DNA of 64,000 nucleotides from Alectoria sarmentosa (Eukaryota; Ascomycota; Lecanoromycetes; Lecanorales; Parmeliaceae), in NCBI GenBank assembly GCA_009733775.1, contig WOGZ01000053.1, positions 62,001 through 126,000 on the forward strand, read 5' to 3'. This document shows, piece by piece, positions 11,911 to 23,650 of the stretch (position 1 is the stretch's first letter; the number at the start of each line of letters is the position of its first letter). The translations under genes and the position numbers were made by a program. A model generated the notes under the pieces. It was not told the DNA's origin, searched no databases, and worked only from the letters and a program-made list of their open reading frames with translations.

Positions 11911-13320
11911 ATAAAAAAAATGTTATATACGAAAATATCGTCAAAATTTTTAATAATGTTCGAATCAAATTTTTTTTCACGTTTGCGCAAAAGTTTCAAT
12001 AAAATATTCAAAACGAGATTTAATTTTTTTAATTTTCATCGAATATCAAAATCAAATTGAAAAGCGTATTGAAAAATTTTTATAAAATAAAGATTTATCT
12101 TTTTTAAAGAAAAAGAAGAAAAAAGTAATTTATCGTATAATATTCATTATTATAAAATAATTAATGAAAATAATCATTTTCTTTTCGAAACGTTAATTTA
12201 ACATATGTGAATTTTTTTTAAAATTTATATTAAAACTGCGATTTTCAATTTTATTAATTAATAACGAAATTTCGCCGCATTAAACAATTTAAATAAAAAA
12301 AGAATTAATTATATATCGATTTTTGAAAAAGAGCTATTTTGAGAATTCTCAAATATATAATATATTATTATTTTAAATTCATATCTTTTCGATTTATTTA
12401 AATTAATATATATTTATTATTTAAAATTATGATAATGAAAATGCGTTTTCATAATTAAAGTTTTCTATAATATTTCAAATAATTCAAATTTCTTATTAAT
12501 GAAAATGATTTTCGTGATTTTAAAGAATTTTTTTCTTTATCGTTCATTAACAACAAAAAATTATTTAAAAAATTTCGTTTTTAAATATTATAAAAGTTTC
12601 GCAATTTATGCGAAATAATCGACGTTTTTACGTAATTAATTTATTATCTGAAAATAAATCTTAAAAGCTTTTAAAGTTTTTGAAAATAATATCTCTTTAA
12701 TAATTAATAATTATTTTTCGATAATAATAAACTCGAAATTATTAATTTTGTATTTAAATAAAATAATTAATAAATAATTCAACTATAATTTTTTTAATTT
12801 GAAGATAATTTTAAAATATACAAAAAACGCGAAAATCGTTTTTAAATGCTGAAAATGTTCTTTTATAATATGAAAGAAAATTATAATATTATTAATATAA
12901 CATCTCGCGAAATAACGATATAAGCGTAAAAATTTATTCATTTTTCTTTAAATATAAAAAACAAAATTCTTAAATCTCATTATTGCGACATTAAAATGTT
13001 CGAACTTTTTATAAAATACGATAATGAAACGTTAACGATAATTCTTTTTAATTAAAAATAAATGAAAGTATTTATTATAATCGATTACATTAATAAAATT
13101 ACATTTTTAAATAAAAATAACGATATTCTTTTAATACGAAATTGAATAATTATTTAAAATAATAATCTTATTTAGTTTTCGAATATTTATAATAATTTTT
13201 TTTTTCATTTCGAAGTCTTTTTTAAGTTAATATAAACGATTTTATAAATCACAAAAATCGAAAAAATAAAAGATGTAGGTTTTATTAATTAATTCATTTT
13301 TTTTTATAAATGCATTTTAT
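11911..13320 (-). pseudogene. GyA-1 reverse transcriptase and start of RNase H
   Basis: From about 13320 downwards the minus strand reads the gypsy RT fingers and palm: FCDL.NRL, then INIRKLNKI, a YFH motif, FNVAIM, and the active site CYINNI (12885-12899) where CYIDDI is expected. Both catalytic Asp codons are AAT. Gypsy RT makes cDNA from element RNA. The same YINN occurs in GyA-2, while GyA-3 keeps YIDD. RNase H should follow and is cut by CoA at 11910. Several TAA/TGA codons replace Gln and Trp. Confidence 0.85.
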
Positions 13321-14999
13321 CAAATTTTTCGTTTATCAACTTTTTAATTTTCGAAATTAAAGAGTAAAATTTATTTTCGAATTTAATAAATGAAAATTAT
13401 TAATTATTAATAATAAATATTTATAATTATTCGAATTTCGATAAATTAATAATATCTTTAATATTTTTTTAAATTCGAAGATTTTTCTTCGTAAGCTTTT
13501 TTATAATTTTTATATATTTTTATTTTTCGTAAATCGTGATATCGTTAAAAAATTTGATTTTCAAAGTAGAATTTATCTTTACTTTTTTTAAAATTAATTT
13601 CGAATTTAATAAATTTGTGATTTTATTAAGCATAAATTTTTTGTTTTAAAAAGATTTAATAATTAAAAAATGATTTTTCAATTTCACGAAATAAGTTTTT
13701 TCAATTTCGTATTTCATTATCGAATTAATTTTATAATAATGAAATATGATAAATAAAAAATCGTTATCGTTGCGTATATTAACAAAATAAATTCAATGTT
13801 TATAAAATGAGAATATACGCTCTTCATTTCTAATTCGAAAAGAAAATCACGATTCGATAACGATTTCTTTTTTTTTAAAGAAACGATTATTATTTCAATT
13901 GATTTTGAAAAAATAATTTATATTCTCTTCGCTCGAACGATTTATCGAATACGCACATTATCTCGAAATATAAATTATATAAATATTAAGACATTTCGAT
14001 ATCTCGTGAAAATTATGCTTTTTTTAAAAAAAATTAATAATCACTTTTTTCGAATTAAAGATATTCATTTTTAGTAAAAAATTTGTTTTAAAATTATTAA
14101 TAACGTGTATATTTTTAATAAATTTAATCATAATTAACTTCTCTTTCATCGTCTTTTCTTTTATATAAAAAAAAAATGTGATTTATTTATTTATGAAATG
14201 TTGATTAAAATTTATTTCTCGTAAGTAATTGCGAATTTATACTTTTTTATAATTAAAGAAAATATGAATCGTTTCAAAAACAATTCATTATTCATATTTA
14301 TAAAACATTTTATATTCAAATAATCTGATTTAAAAAACGCATTTTTAAAAAAATTGAAAAGTTCGATTAAATAATGTTAAAAACGAAAAAATATCTCGTT
14401 CGAAAAAGTAAAAGAATTTATTAATTTAATTAATTTCAATTTTTTAATAGCAGACGATTCTTTTATCAAAGTCGATTTATATAATAATCTTTTATCTTTT
14501 TGCAATTCTTTAAATCTTATTATCTTTTATTAATAAAATTTCGATTGAAAATGTGTATATAAAAGATTATTAAAAGCAAATTTCTTTTAATATTTATAAT
14601 ATATTAATTTTTCATTCATTTTATTAATTATGATATAATAAAAGATAATAACGAATTTAACGTTTACGTTATTTTTAAATTTCGTTTTATTTTTATTTTT
14701 CGAAGATTTGTTTTCATAAATATCGTGAAATTATTTTTTATTATTTATGTGATAAGAAAAAAAATCTGCGAAATAATAAATATTAAAATTTTTATAAAAA
14801 TTTTCGATATTATAATAAATATCTTTATTCGAAAACTTATTAAAATAAACTTTTTACGAAGCGCGAATTATAAACTTTTTATTAAACTTTTTTAAAATTT
14901 CATATTTTAAATTTTCGTATTTCGAATTTTTATATTTTAAATTCTCATATTTAAATTTTTTTAATTTTTAATTATTATTATATAATTTCGAAGAATAAA
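13321..14999 (-). pseudogene. GyA-1 region between gag and RT (finger and protease, by position)
   Basis: The minus strand holds the counterpart of the SQKVYFNKFSNKDI stretch of GyA-2 (41930-41985). In fungal gypsy polyproteins a comparable stretch precedes a Cys/His finger and the retropepsin. The frame is broken here and the protease active site is not readable. Confidence 0.45.
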
Positions 15000-17209
15000 A
15001 TAATCATTTATTTCGATTTTCATAATTCGATCGATTCGAATATTATAATTAATTTAATTATACATTTTCGATAATAATTATAAGCGATTATTTAAGTGTT
15101 AAAAAATCGTTTTTTGAAATAAATGAATTTAATTGAAATTGCTTTTGAGTTTGAATTTAAATTAACGATTGTATATAAAATAATATTTAATCGTTTTAAT
15201 TTTATTGATAAGAAATATAAGTTCGTTAATTATAAAAAAAATATATAAAAGAGTTCGTATTTTAAATACAACGACGTCGATTAAAAAATACGCGATTTCG
15301 ATATAAAAGATCGTGAAGAAGAAAAAAATGATTTATTTATATATTCACTTTATCTTTCTTTTGATGCTGATTTTTTCTTTTCGAATCGATCTCGATTATG
15401 ATCACGATCACGATCACGATCACGTTTACGTTCACATTTTTTATTCTTTTTATGATCACGAATTTTCTTACGAATATTCTTTTGCTAAGACTCTTTTAAC
15501 TAATAAATACGATATTACAATTCTTTATAATTGTCAAATTCTTTTATAAATTAACGTAAAGTAATGTGAGAAATAAATAATAATATAAAAATTTAAAATT
15601 CGACATTTAAATGATTTTAAACTTAAATAACTTAAATATGTTCGTTTGTAATACTTATTTGAATTGTATATTTAAATACGTTTTAAACGTAATTAATTGA
15701 ATCTCGTTTATTATTAACATTTATCATAATATAAATTTATTTAATAAATTAATTCAATGTCGAAAACATCGAGATTTTGAATCTTTTTTGCAAATAAATG
15801 AGTGTTTTTTTGAATTTCATTTGCAATTGCATTATGATATTCTTTTCATTTTAAATAAAAATGTTTAATTATTAAGAAAATGTCGTTTTACGAAAATAAA
15901 TGAAAAGATTTACTCGCACGATATTCTCTTTTTTGATTATAACATAATCTTTTATTCGTTAATAAAAGAAATATATTTTTCGATATATGTTTTTTTTTTG
16001 CAAAAACAATATCATCGATATTATAAATTTTTTTTAGATTCGAATGAAAGAATCTTAAGTCGAAAGCATAAAAACTATTTTCAACATTTTCTTAAATTTG
16101 TTTAAAAGGTTTCTGAGGTTTTTGCGATTTAAAAGAGTTTATCGAATCGAATATAAATTAAAAATTATTTAAAATAACCTGCATAGCTTGCAACATTATT
16201 TATTATATAATATAATCTATTTTTAAAAAAGTAAAAAATAAAAATCTATCGTATTTCTCTATCTGAAATTCTCTAATTAATTTTAAATAAAAGTTCGATT
16301 ATTATCAAAATTGGAAAAATCGATATTAAAAAAATTTCGAAATTCGTTAAAATCAATTATTTTGTCAAAAATAACTCTTTTAAACGAAAAAAAAAAAAAT
16401 CTCAAATTATTAAAAAATAAAAAAGATGAAAAGAGTGATTTAATTTTTCGAATTATTAACGAAGAGAGTGAAGAAATAAAACGTCTTAATGAGAATATAA
16501 ATTAACGTCGTTTTTTTTTTGAAGAATCGAACTTCTCACATCAAAGATAATCGTTTCGACAAAATAAATAAATTTAAATATAAAATCGTTATTAAATAGA
16601 TTATCGAAAGTTTCTTCGATAAGATAAATAAGTTTAAATGTGAGATTATTATTAAATAAATTCTCAAAAATTTCTTCGCTTTTCGACAGAGCGATTCTTT
16701 TCTAAATAATTGTTTTAATAAATGAAATAATAAAAGAAATATAAGGCGTGAATTTCGTCAACGATGAATTTTATAATCGACGAAAAATAAATATATTTTT
16801 ATTAAAAATAACGAGTGCAGCTCGTAAATAAGACTTGTTAATCGTTCAATTAGAAAATTAAAAAAATAATTCGATCGAATTAAATCGAACTCGTACACGC
16901 TCATCTTTGATAATGATTTTAATATTTTTAAAAATAAATGATGAACGAAACTTATTTCGTACAATGTGATTTATAAGTTAACGACTTTTCTCGTTTAATA
17001 AATCTGCGTAAAAATGATTATTAACAAAAAATTTCTATAATTGAAAAGCAAAAATGATTATTTCACGATTAATAAAATTAAAGAAAATAAAAGAAGTCAC
17101 TTTAAGAGTCTCGTTAATAAATCGTATAAACTTTTTAATGTAATATTTTTAATGTGTAAAAAGAGTTTTATTAATATAGAATAAACTTTTAATAATATTC
17201 AATATAATT
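15000..17209 (-). pseudogene. GyA-1 gag region
   Basis: This is the first coding region after the 5' LTR on the minus strand. A basic, low-complexity stretch with repeated Arg-Asp (from GATCAC repeats at 15400-15424) and then EKKKSASK is readable. Such basic linkers are common in fungal gag proteins. Two copies of a 60-bp tandem repeat lie at 16551-16690. The capsid part is too degraded to recognise. The plus-strand frame at 15313-15549 is a shadow of it. Confidence 0.6.
16551..16690 (-). repeat. 60-bp tandem repeat in GyA-1 gag, two units
   Basis: Each unit contains an AAATAAATAAATTTAAATRTRAAAT-like core of which only the spacing is conserved. GyA-2 has three units at 43671-43852. Sixty bases encode 20 residues, so unit number can change without shifting the frame. 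Confidence 0.75.
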
Positions 17210-17226
17210 TTAATGTTGTTATCAAA
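17210..17226 (-). other. GyA-1 primer-binding-site candidate
   Basis: The minus strand directly after the 5' LTR reads TTTGATAACAACATTAA. A matching 13-base core is found at the same place in all five gypsy elements of the window. Confidence 0.6.
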
Positions 17227-17400
17227 TGCTATATTTCTAAAAAAGAAACGTTTTTATAACAAAAATTAAAAAGAAAAACGAGTCACAAACGATAACGAAT
17301 TGTAAATGTAATAATAATTGTTGAGAAAAGCTATAAGAAGAAAAATTTATTCTATAAACATTAATGTTAAACTTTTTATCAAGTTAAGCTTTTCTCAACA
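17227..17400 (-). repeat. 5' LTR of GyA-1
   Basis: It is 174 bp long with TG at 17227 and CA at 17399-17400. It pairs with 298-471. Confidence 0.9.
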
Positions 17401-19526
17401 ATCGGCGACGATGATATACGATTTAAAACTTAAACGAATATACGATCTTTTTTATTTATATTATAAACGTTTTAAATAGTTTATTAACGACATTTAAACA
17501 TTTTATTATCGATATTATCAACGTTATTTAATATTATATAAAGAATATTTTATAAAAAAGAACTTCGCAAAACATTATTAAAACATATACGACGTTTAAA
17601 TAAAATTTAACGTTTACTATTCGATTCGATTCGAGAGACCTTAATTAATCATATCGTTTAATTTCTGCGACTTTTTCTTCGCTTAAAATATGAATATTAA
17701 ATTAACATCGAACATTTAAATGTTTTAACGACGATTATGATATTAATTTTTGATCGAATTACGTTATTTTCAAACGCTTAAATTAACAAAATATTTTAAT
17801 ATCGATTTTATTATTAATTAGTATTTTAAATATAATGTCGTCGTTATTATAAATGTTATTTTGATAACTTTTTTCGATTACGTTAATTATCGATTAAATA
17901 TAAATTACGAAGATTTATAAGTAAATTATAAACGAATATCTTCGATTTTTATAACGTTGAAACATCGTTTTTTGAAAGAAAAAATAATGTTACGAGCGTA
18001 TTTTACATTTTTAATATAATTAACATTTTTTTAATATTACATTTTTTTAACATTATTCGATTAAGTTTAGCGTGTTTTAATAAAGACATTTATTTTTATA
18101 TAAATCTCTTTTTTTTATATACATATTTTCTTTTTACTTAATTATTTTATTTATTACATTTATATAATATAACTTTATATTCATTTTAATAAAAATAATA
18201 TATTTATTTATAATTTATTAAAAACATTTACGTAATTATAATAGTTTATAAAAAATTTATTAAACATTTCTTGAAAAATGAGAATTTTAATATTATTAAT
18301 TTAAACATTTTTTAATATATAAAAAAAATATCGTAAATTTTATTTATTTTTAAAGATTTTTTTTCTCTTTATTTCGAATTAAATGATAATAAATCGATAT
18401 GTTAATTTTAATAAATATCGATGAAATTAATTTTTTCAATTATTCTTTTTTTAAATGCTTTAAATGTTAATATTAATTTTTATTTATTCAAAATATTTTT
18501 AAAATAATATTTATATCGAAATTATTTTCGTTTAATTCATTTTTAATAATAAATTTAAAAATACGTGAAAGAATAATACGTAATATTGTTAATAAAAACG
18601 ATAAATTTTTAAATGTTAATATTTTATTATTAAAATTAATATAAGATTTAAAATTATATAAATATATATAACGAAAATAATAAGTTTAAAAAGAGAAAAT
18701 TAATTAAAAAAAATATATATATATATATATAAATCGTAAAATTACGCTAAATTCGATAAAGTATAATCGATATTATAATATATAAAAGTGTTAAAAAAAT
18801 ATTGTATAAAATACGCTCGTGATATTTATTATTATTATATTTATATTATTTAAATATAAATAATATTTTATTTTTAAATATATCGAAAACGATTTTATAT
18901 TTATTTACTTATAATTTTTCGAAAATTAAATCGTGTTATTTTAATTAATAATAAAATAATATAAGATTTTTTTTTATAAACGTATAAATTCAAAATACAA
19001 TAAATAATAAATCGGTTAAATAATTATTTACTACATTTTCTTAATAATTTAAATTTAAAAAAGTATAAAATTCGATTTATACACGTTGATATATTTTAAA
19101 AATGAGAATTTTATTAATAATAATATAAATCTCGATATATTCGCAATTTATAAAAAATTCGTAAATATTTTTTATTAATTTTATAATAATAATATAATTA
19201 TTATTTAAAAAAAAACGTTATATTAAAGAATTATTTAAAATATTTATTAAACACATATTTTTGTTATCTTTTATCGTGATTTTGAATTTTTTTATCTTTT
19301 TTCGAATTATTCGAAAATGTTAAAAATACGATAATTAATTATAAGTAATTTATTAAAGTTTATAAAAAACGATAAAATTATAATTAACGATATTATAATA
19401 TCGATAAAATAAATATTAAAAATACTATATTTTAAATAATAATAAGTTAATTAATTCTTTCACGTAAAATTAATTATTTATTAATTTATTAAATTATAAA
19501 TTTAATAAAATATTTATTAAATAAAT
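17401..19526. other. Unassigned RIP-mutated DNA
   Basis: This 2.1-kb spacer between GyA-1 and CoB shows no LTR pair, no long frame and no motif I recognise. Its base composition matches the elements, so it is probably an older, more degraded repeat. With 1-297 and 45568-46490 it forms the locus that existed before the insertions. Confidence 0.55.
18713..18731. repeat. (AT)n microsatellite
   Basis: About nine AT units in a row lie inside the unassigned spacer. Confidence 0.8.
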
Positions 19527-19643
19527 TGTTAAAAGTCAATATTAAATTACTTGATTAAAATGTTATATAAAATATAAAATTTATTAAATTTATATTCGAT
19601 AATAATCGAATAAAGAAAATAAACGAACTTAATTATTTTAACA
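19527..19643 (-). repeat. 3' LTR of CoB
   Basis: It starts TG and ends CA. It pairs with 45450-45567 over the full length. Confidence 0.9.
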
Positions 19644-19799
19644 TTTTTATTCGAATAAAATTATATAATAAAATCACGAATTTTAACTCTTGCGACGCTG
19701 AAAACTAAATAGTAAAAATGAAAAAATTATATCTTTTTTGCAGTCGCATACATCAATACCTTTTAAATTAAATTCTCTTTTTTTTATTCTTTTAAGCGT

Positions 19800-20340
19800 C
19801 GAGCGTCGAATAGTAATAATAAAATTATCGAGCGTATAATAAAAGTGTTTGCGAAAATCACGAATTTAAACTTTTATGAAAATTAAAATCGAGTAACGAT
19901 AGTAAAATAAACGTCGAATAATTAAAGTAAGTATCGAATAATAATAATAAAATTATCGAGCGTATAATAAATATTAAATAATAACAATAAAATTCTCGAG
20001 CGCATAATGAAAATATTTTAACAAAACACGAATTTCGATTCTCACGAAAATTAAAATCGCATAACGATAATAAGTAAACTTTAAATAACGATAATAAATT
20101 AAACGCAAAATAACGATAATGAAATAAATTTTAAATAATAATAATGAGATTATCGAGCGCGTAATAATTACTTTTTAAAAAACACGAATTTCGATTCTCG
20201 CGAGAATTAAAATCGAGTAACGATAATAAAATAAATTTCGAATAAACAAAATGAACATTAAATAACGATAATAAAATATGCGTCGAATAAATAAAGAAAA
20301 ACATCGAATAACGATAATAAAATCAACGACGATAAAAAAA
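19800..20340. repeat. CoB minisatellite, about 160-bp units
   Basis: About three units share ATTATCGAGCG, then ATAATRA, CACGAATTT and AATTAAAATCG blocks, with short ATAACGATAATAAAAT sub-repeats between them. The block lies just inside the 3' LTR and has no counterpart in CoA. Confidence 0.75.
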
Positions 20341-20419
20341 AAAAAAATTTCTTTTTTTTTTAATAAATAACGATAATAAAGTTAATCGCGAATAATAAAA
20401 ATGAAAATATCGAAATTTA

Positions 20420-20580
20420 AAAACGATTATATTCTTTTAAACATATTCGACACGATAATTTATATAAAAAATTTCACTTTTTGCAAAAAAACGATTTTTT
20501 GAAAATTTTATTTTTAAATTATTAAATGCACATTAAAAATCGATTAATATATAATTAATAAATATATAAAAACGATTATA
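20420..20580 (-). other. 3' segment of CoB homologous to CoA
   Basis: This stretch aligns with 5275-5450 of CoA, including ACATATTCG.CACGATA and ATTAAATGCACATYAAAAATCG blocks with gaps. It shows that the two copia elements belong to related families. Confidence 0.7.
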
Positions 20581-20639
20581 TCGAAAAAGAAAAATGTAAA
20601 AGATTTATAAATTATTATTTATCGATATAAAAACCTAAA

Positions 20640-20775
20640 TATCGAGAAATAAATATCGAAAATATCGACTTTAAAATATAAATATCGAAAAATAAATATC
20701 GAAAATATCGATTTTAAAATATAAATATCGAAAAATAAATATCGAAAATATTAATTTTAAAGCATAAATATCGAG
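20640..20775. repeat. About 44-bp tandem repeat in CoB
   Basis: Three to four units built from AAATATCGAAAAATAAATAT, then CGAAAATATCG and a TTTTAAA block. This is a second minisatellite in the CoB 3' region. Confidence 0.7.
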
Positions 20776-22699
20776 AAAAGAATATCGAAAAATAATTATT
20801 AAAAGTTTTTTTTATAAATTTAAATATTATAATATGAGTATTAAAAAATAAAAATCGAAAATAATGATTTTAAAAATATAAATATCGAAAATTAAAAGCG
20901 TTATAAACGTTAAAAACGTCGAAAATATAAATATTAAAAACGTTAACTTTTAAGATGCGAGCGTCGAAAATTTAAACGATATAAAAATTATATGCGTTAA
21001 CATTATTAATATCGAAAACGACGATATTATAAACGTATTAATAATATAATATAAAATAATAATAATAAAATAATAAAAAATTAATATGAGAATAAGCATC
21101 GAGAATATAAATATATTATAAAAAAATTAAATTAATTTTCATAAAGTGAAAATATATAATAATTAATGTATTAATTTTTATTATTTATATTTAAATAAAT
21201 CGATAAGCGCGATTTTTATTATATTAAACGTTTAACATCTTCAATAATAATAAACGTTAAATTTATTTATTTCATAATTATATAATCATCTTCGTAAGTT
21301 TAATTATTACGATAAAGTTTTATTTTTAATTATAATTTAAATAATGATCGTAAGTTTTTATTTCGATCGCAAATCAAATAATGTTACAAATATTTATTTT
21401 CAATCTTAAAAATCATAAATGCGAAAACGTGAAAAAAAAGTTTAAAAGTTTCTTTTCTTCAAATAACGCTTCGAAGCATTTATTATAATTTTTAAAAAAT
21501 AACTATTTTTTAAATTTTTAAACGTAATTTAATATAAAATATTAAATGAATTCTTAATTAAAATAATGTTGATATTAAAACGAATGAAAAATAAATATAA
21601 AATTCTTCGTTTCGATTAAATAAAAATCAAAAAAAAAACTTTTCGAAGAAATAATTTAAATTCGATTACGATTGAATTTTAAAAATAATAATCGTTCACA
21701 ATCTTTAATAAATTAAATATTAATCGTTTTACGTTATTTCAACTTTTTTAAATGTCATTAAATCACGTTTGTGAAAATCGATTTTAAATTTATATATTAA
21801 ATCGTTTAAATTTATATGTTAAATCGTTTATTAAATAAATATTATTAATAATAATATTCTTCGAGCGAAATTACTTTAAATAAAAAAATTTCAAAAAATG
21901 ATAATCGAGAATAATTATGTTAAAATATAAAATTTATTTTAATAAATCGTCACTTTAAAATGCGATAAACGTGACAATTAATTTTATTAAAGATTTTTCT
22001 TTTTTAATCGAACGATGCTTCAATTTTTTGAAATTATTCAAAATAAATTTTTGAAAAAACTCATCGCTAAGTTATTTAACATTTTCGTTATTATATTAAA
22101 AAAAAAGACTTGAAAATTTAATTAAAAAAATTACGACGTAAGTAATTTAATTTTTTATAAATAATAAATTAAAATTTTATAATTTATTCGAGATCGAGCG
22201 TTTAATAAAATATATCGAATTCAATATTAAATAAAAGTTTATAAAATTATTAGCGATTTAATTTTTAATAAAAACGTATTTTAAAATATTATCGTTATTC
22301 ACGATTTTTCGCGTATAAAATAGTTTTAAATGTTGATATATTTAAAACGATTATGAGATTAAAAGTTTTTAATTAAAATCACGACATTTTAATTATCACA
22401 AAAGATAACGATAATAAAAACGAAAATAAAATCTTCGAATTTTAATTGAATTTATGTTGCGAAAGCGCGTTTTATTTAAATCGCATTAACGTTATTAAAA
22501 TCGTTAATTATCGATTTAAAAATCACGAAATTAAAATCGTTAGAAAAAAATTCCGAATTAAATCATTTTTTTTAATAATTTAAATTTAATTAATATATTT
22601 AATTTTAAAAATAAATAATGTTATTATAAATAAATCTTTAATTAATTAATTTATAATTGTATTATCAAGATTAAATACGTAATTAAAAATAAATTATTT
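20776..22699 (-). pseudogene. CoB end of pol (RNase H side, by position)
   Basis: It lies downstream of RT on the minus strand. The part near 22200-22400 aligns with CoA 6060-6230. No catalytic motif is readable, so RNase H is inferred from gene order. Confidence 0.45.
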
Positions 22700-23650
22700 A
22701 ATATCTTAATTGTTAATTTAATTAACGTCGATATATTCGCGAAATGAAACGAGTTTTTTTTATAAATAAATTTAAGATATAACGTATTTCGCAAATATTT
22801 AAGAGTTTTCTTAATTATTTTTTAATGAAAATCGTTAAAATTAAAAGCGTAATAAAAAATTACGAAAATAACGTAAATAATATTTAAATGAATATTTAAT
22901 ATCGCGTATATTAAAAAATCGATAACGAATTAATATCAAAAATGAGATTTTTTAATAATTTTAAAATCTTTAACGATAAACTTTAAGTGTGAGATTTATA
23001 TTAAAATATCGATAATTTTAATATAATTATTTTATATATTATAGTTCTTGCAAATATTTTCGAGATAATCTTTTTAATTAAACATTATAATACGATTTTA
23101 ACGATTACGCATTATTTTTATATTTAAATAATAAAAATATAATTTTAAATTCATTATTCGAACTTTAACATTAAAAGCGTTTTTGAGTTCGTTGATAACA
23201 AATTAATTAAAATTTTTAATAAAAATGTCGTCGATATAAATAATTACGATAATTATCTTTTTATCGTAAATAAAAATCTTAAAATTTTTCGTTAAAAAAC
23301 GATATTCGAATTTTCGAAAAAAGATAAATATAATATTATATTAAATTCGAAATAATTATTTTAATTCGTAAAACGCTTTTTTAAAATGATAAATTTTATT
23401 AATATCGTTTTTATATTTTTTAAATTAACGAATATATATAATCTCTTCGACGTTATCGTATAAAAATGCGATTTTAACATTTATTTAATTTAATTTTAAA
23501 TCGAAAACGATTATTATAATAAAAATAATTTTGTATTTTATAAATTTAACGACGAAAGCGAAAGTTTTTTTTAAAGACGATATTTTCGCGTTATATATAA
23601 TTTTGAATTATTTATCGCATTTTATATCAAATTGTTTTGTTAATTTATTC
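22700..23650 (-). pseudogene. CoB reverse transcriptase
   Basis: The minus strand reads YIDDIFI with the box itself at 23227-23238, followed by the downstream copia block (MNLKL..YYL, from the SDLG..YYLG motif). Both catalytic Asp codons (GAC GAC) are intact and follow a C, so both G lie in CpG. Stops elsewhere in the frame still make it a pseudogene. Confidence 0.75.

Larger units (their letters stand above)
298..17400 (-). mobile_element. GyA-1: Ty3/gypsy chromovirus, interrupted by CoA
   Basis: The element is bounded by 174-bp direct LTRs (298-471, 17227-17400), both starting TG and ending CA. The flanking target copies are ATCGA (293-297) and ATCGG (17401-17405), one mismatch. Coding order on the minus strand is gag near 15-17 kb, RT at 12.7-13.3 kb, integrase at 3.5-4.9 kb and chromodomain at 3.3-3.5 kb, so 17227-17400 is the 5' LTR. 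The copia element CoA (4891-11910) sits between RT and integrase. Without CoA the element is about 10.1 kb, and it is collinear with GyA-2. Both LTRs share about 10 bp that GyA-2 LTRs lack, which confirms the pairing. Stops and transitions throughout show it is dead. Confidence 0.9.

Noticed and set aside
15313..15549. Plus-strand frame with repeated His-Asp
   Set aside because: The repeats read as Arg-Asp on the minus strand, in the direction of gag. The His-Asp reading is the complement.
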